From positions 1-8,296 of the forward strand of contig JAPLXT010000098.1 in NCBI GenBank assembly GCA_026395935.1: a DNA stretch of 8,296 bases, given 5' to 3'. Both the position numbers and the translations under genes were made by a program. Numbering within the stretch: the stretch's first letter is position 1; every line of letters begins with the position of its first letter. The stretch is from Candidatus Nomurabacteria bacterium. Lineage in GTDB: Bacteria > Patescibacteriota > Minisyncoccia > Phycocordibacterales > UBA9973. The notes beneath the pieces are model-generated. The model was not told the origin of the DNA and ran no database searches. It was given only the letters and a program-made list of their open reading frames with translations. Below, in pieces: positions 5,704 through 8,296 of this stretch.

Positions 5704-7092
5704 CTATTTATCCAATAATAACAACATGGATATTTGAGTTACATTATCAAAAACAGGAGCATCAAAATTAATTAAATCTTGTTTACTTAACAAGGTATGT
5801 TCTGCAACCAAAACACAGTTTAAATTTGCTGCACGGGCAGATTCTAATCCCCTTATAGAATCTTCAATAACTAAACAATTAGAGGGTAATTCTTCCATTT
5901 TACTTAAAATAAGTTTATAACTTTCTGGGTCTGGTTTTTTATTTATAACATCTTCTCTTGTTACAACTTGCTCAAACAACTTTTCATTTCCAAGTGATGA
6001 TAAAATTTTATCAACATATTCTTTACGAGAAGTAGTTACTAAACCTACCTTATAACCAGCTTTTTTTAGAGATATTACAGCATTAAAATCATTTGAGACT
6101 TTTTGACTAGATAATAATTCTTCTAATTTAATATTATACTTAAAATAAACCTTATTCATAAAAGAATTTTCATCTAAAATATTTAAACCTCTTAACATAA
6201 GATATTTTATCAAACCACTATCTATAGACATTTCATATTCATTATACTCATCAATTGTTAGATCTTCATTATAATCTTCTAAAATAACTTCTTTGAAAGA
6301 TTCAAAAAATGGACGCTCTGTGGGTATTAATGTACCATCAAGATCAAAAAGGATTGTTGTAATTTTATTTTTAAGTAAAAATCTTTCAGATAAGTAATTT
6401 GCGACATAATCACGATAAGGTAAATCTGCTTGTTCTAAACCGCACGGCAAAAAAATCTCAATAATTTTATTTAATATTTTTTCTGCATCATCTTTATTAG
6501 AATTTTCTATATTACCAGAAACTTCAAATTCAACAAACTCTCCAACTCCATTTATATTGTCTATAGTAATAATATAATTATATATTTCTGTATTTTTTAT
6601 AAAAGTACGTCTGATTTTATCCACTGTAACATATTTTACAAAACCCAAAGAATTAAAAATATCATTATAATCACTAATTAATTCACTAGAAATTTGTATA
6701 TTGTGTTCAATTTTAGAAAAAGATCCAGAAAAACAATTTGACTTACCCTTATGAGTAATTTCCGTATAGTTATTATTATTTCTAATTCTTAAACATGTTC
6801 TATTTTTAATAAAATCTCCATTTAAATCCGAATAGTAATTATCTATTTCTTTTTCTGTACTAATTTCAATAAAATCTTCCTCTTTTAAAATTTGCTCTAA
6901 TAAAATAATATCTGAACATAAAAATTTCTGTTCAACTTCTAATAATTTATTTTTTTTATTATTTTTAGTAATTTCAGCAATTAAATATCTTCCTTGAATA
7001 TTTTTAAATTCATCAAATTTTATTTCAGCAATATTAGAAAAATGTGATTCTAATATAGATCTGAAATCACTTTTTGATAAATAAGACCCCCC
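5704..7092 (-). CDS. Distal part of split fusion gene: methyltransferase C-terminus, CYTH domain and HAD phosphatase
   Basis: The frame is open from the G run to the stop at 5704: 462 codons, with the TAG at 7093-7095 just before it. Its first 40 or so residues (SYLSKSDFRSILESHF, then GRYLIAEITK) fit the missing end of the methyltransferase in the upstream frame. Next is a CYTH domain: LLEVEQKF holds the ExExK metal/phosphate signature, then CLRIR, TEITHKG, VDKIRR and NGVGEFVEFEV. CYTH enzymes act on triphosphates (thiamine-PPP, PPPi, RNA 5' ends, or cAMP synthesis). Last is a HAD subfamily IA phosphatase with FDLDGT, LVTTS, KKPDP and VIEDSIRG, all motifs intact. There is no ATG before the HAD domain. 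The first alternative start, TTG at 6648, falls inside CYTH and would give a broken 314-residue product. This argues that it is translated only as a continuation of the 7067-8203 frame. The joined protein would have 832 residues. Confidence 0.8.
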   Translation of the reverse strand, partial: GGSYLSKSDFRSILESHFSNIAEIKFDEFKNIQGRYLIAEITKNNKKNKLLEVEQKFLCSDIILLEQILKEEDFIEISTEKEIDNYYSDLNGDFIKNRTCLRIRNNNNYTEITHKGKSNCFSGSFSKIEHNIQISSELISDYNDIFNSLGFVKYVTVDKIRRTFIKNTEIYNYIITIDNINGVGEFVEFEVSGNIENSNKDDAEKILNKIIEIFLPCGLEQADLPYRDYVANYLSERFLLKNKITTILFDLDGTLIPTERPFFESFKEVILEDYNEDLTIDEYNEYEMSIDSGLIKYLMLRGLNILDENSFMNKVYFKYNIKLEELLSSQKVSNDFNAVISLKKAGYKVGLVTTSRKEYVDKILSSLGNEKLFEQVVTREDVINKKPDPESYKLILSKMEELPSNCLVIEDSIRGLESARAANLNCVLVAEHTLLSKQDLINFDAPVFDNVTQISMLLLLDK

Positions 7093-8203
7093 CTACATCT
7101 CCTAAATATTTCTGATACCAATATTTATTTAAGAGATGTGGTATTAAACCTGTATTTTTTGGTTTTTCTATTTCTACAATAATTATTTTTTTAGAAACTC
7201 TAAACATACTATCTAGGGTCGATTGCATTTCTTCTCTACTACTCATATGGTGTAAAGTATTTCCACAGTAAGAAACATCAAAAGAATTATTTTTAAATGG
7301 CAAGTGAGCTGCATTATGGTTTGTATAAATAACTTCATTATTATCTTTATTTATAAAACCTATTTGACTCCAACTTATATCATTGCCTACAACATAATTA
7401 AAATAATGACGTAAACTCAGTTGCTTTAATATATCACTATCACCACAAGAAATATCTAAAAAACTTTTTACATTATTTAATTTATCATTTATAAGTTTAA
7501 AAAATAGATCCTTCTTTTTTAATCTCGGTGTCAAAATAAAACGTTTTATAATATTATTGTGTATAAGATATCTATATTGATAATTTTCATTAGCAGATAC
7601 TTCCACTTCTGGAAATTTATCTTTTGAGAGTTTAATCTTATTATTACATAATCTAGCTACCTCCTTATTTGAATATCTATTAATGTTATTAAGTTCCTTT
7701 TCATTTAAATGAACAAAACTACCCTCAGTATCTTCTGTTTCTAATTGTCCCTTATTTCTTATTCTTGCCATAAAAGCAATACCATAATGTATATAAAATT
7801 GATCTTTATATATAAATTTATTTTCAATAAAAGCAACAGGCTCAACCTCTCCAAGTAATAATTTTACAGAACCACCATTTATTTTATTTGCTAGTCTTTT
7901 TACTGCGGTATGAAAATCTTCATTTTTGTGAATACTACCACCAGGTAATGACCAATATAGTTTTTCTTGTACATTTCTTTCTAAATATATTCTTCCTACT
8001 TCATCATATGCAGATAATAACAAAAAATACTTCCTATGTTTTACGTAATTAAAAAGTTCTTCTGAAACATCTCCTTCATATTTAATTGTTGGGAGAGAGT
8101 AAATTTTTTTATATACACCAAACGAGTATTTCACGTACTCTGTCTTTTCCTTAAAAACTTTATCTAATAAACAAAATGACTCTGTTTTATTTAAATTTTC
8201 CAT
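7067..8203 (-). CDS. Proximal part of split fusion gene: Nudix-like domain and truncated SAM methyltransferase
   Basis: This frame gives 378 residues from the ATG at 8203. Residues about 56-185 form a Nudix fold (YWSLPGG, then a degenerate Nudix box from Gly89 with Glu95 and Arg103; the usual metal-binding REUxEE reads RLANKI, so hydrolysis is doubtful). Residues about 243-372 are a class I SAM-dependent methyltransferase: motif I FLDISCGDSD, Asp276 in VVGNDIS, and AHLPFKNNSFDVSYCGNTLH. The frame breaks at a seven-G run (after Gly372) and ends six residues later (VLFIKK), before the final strands of the methyltransferase fold. Removing one G joins it to the 5704-7092 frame without any stop. 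A TATAAT lies about 87 bases upstream. No Shine-Dalgarno is seen. Composition is very AT-rich compared with the genes at 1-5654. The substrate is unknown. Confidence 0.82.
   Translation of the reverse strand: MENLNKTESFCLLDKVFKEKTEYVKYSFGVYKKIYSLPTIKYEGDVSEELFNYVKHRKYFLLLSAYDEVGRIYLERNVQEKLYWSLPGGSIHKNEDFHTAVKRLANKINGGSVKLLLGEVEPVAFIENKFIYKDQFYIHYGIAFMARIRNKGQLETEDTEGSFVHLNEKELNNINRYSNKEVARLCNNKIKLSKDKFPEVEVSANENYQYRYLIHNNIIKRFILTPRLKKKDLFFKLINDKLNNVKSFLDISCGDSDILKQLSLRHYFNYVVGNDISWSQIGFINKDNNEVIYTNHNAAHLPFKNNSFDVSYCGNTLHHMSSREEMQSTLDSMFRVSKKIIIVEIEKPKNTGLIPHLLNKYWYQKYLGDVGGVLFIKK
7087..7093 (-). other. G7 homopolymer at a frame junction (candidate slip or phase-variation tract)
   Basis: There are seven Gs on the minus strand in a region otherwise very poor in G/C. 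With seven Gs the upstream frame reads GDVGG, then VLFIKK and a stop. With six it reads GDVGG, then SYLSKSDF and continues for 460 residues. Reaching the second frame from seven Gs needs a net +1 (or -2) ribosomal shift, or transcripts lacking one G. A base-calling error in the homopolymer would look the same. Confidence 0.7.
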
Positions 8204-8289
8204 TTTTATATTTAATTAAAATAATATTAAACTAGATTTATCTTATTTATTAAATAAAACATACTTAATAAATATTTAAACTTTGTTCT

Positions 8290-8295
8290 ATTATA
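8290..8295 (-). promoter_or_regulatory. Possible -10 element of the fusion gene
   Basis: The minus strand reads TATAAT, preceded by G at the window edge. The predicted start point near 8283 would give an AT-rich leader of about 80 bases before the ATG at 8203. The -35 would lie outside the window, so the call is tentative. Confidence 0.45.
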
Positions 8296-8296
8296 C

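Noticed and set aside
5704..6648. Stand-alone HAD gene starting at TTG 6648
   Set aside because: That start cuts a CYTH domain in half, and the frame stays open and conserved for another 148 codons upstream.
1..8296. Alternative genetic code with TGA as glycine (as in some Patescibacteria)
   Set aside because: TGA ends the intact transposase at the family's normal C-terminus, and no TGA appears inside the recognisable genes, so the standard code fits.

Overview
The window looks like part of a chromosome or large contig from a low-GC bacterium of the Patescibacteria / Candidate Phyla Radiation type, most likely Parcubacteria-like. This is an inference. It rests on secreted Cys-rich proteins built from TSP1-like and short Ig-like modules with an '..ysGs..l.Ws..na.sC..' flavour, a small stand-alone nucleotide-sanitation gene, classical sigma70-type promoters (TTGACA/TATAAT) rather than Bacteroidota-type ones, and an almost complete lack of Shine-Dalgarno sequences. 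The standard code fits, because TGA behaves as a stop.

Layout. Positions 1-1040 (minus) hold the N-terminal 346 codons of a secreted Cys-rich protein that carries a 140-residue Hint (intein-like) domain; it runs off the left edge. A strong terminator follows (1090-1141). Positions 1152-2255 (minus) encode a probable lipoprotein with an FN3-like domain. Positions 2305-3348 are a complete IS30-family element, lodged between that gene's promoter and the terminator (3366-3404) of the next gene. Positions 3413-4954 (minus) encode a secreted repeat protein with two 45-residue repeats, three 64-65-residue repeats, a TSP1-like module, a Pro-rich stalk and a C-terminal Ig-like domain. Divergent from it, 5094-5654 (plus) encodes a Ham1/RdgB-type NTP pyrophosphatase homologue, apparently on a leaderless mRNA.

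The most interesting part is 5704-8203 (minus), visibly more AT-rich than the rest. It reads as two reading frames that meet at a run of seven Gs (minus strand, 7087-7093). Frame one encodes a Nudix-like domain plus most of a class I SAM methyltransferase. Frame two opens at the G run with the missing C-terminus of that methyltransferase, then a complete CYTH domain (EVEQK, the ExExK signature) and a complete HAD phosphatase (DLDGT). It has no ATG before the HAD domain. With six Gs the whole would be one 832-residue Nudix-MTase-CYTH-HAD protein. The 418 bases between 6648 and 7067 that look non-coding if only ATG/TTG-initiated ORFs are read are really the CYTH domain and the methyltransferase end. 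The break may be a phase-variable tract, a programmed or transcriptional slip, a fresh mutation, or a sequencing error.

The left half is therefore a cluster of envelope/secreted proteins with a mobile element inserted without damaging neighbours. The right half is an accessory, probably transferred, nucleotide/phosphate-chemistry gene of unknown role.
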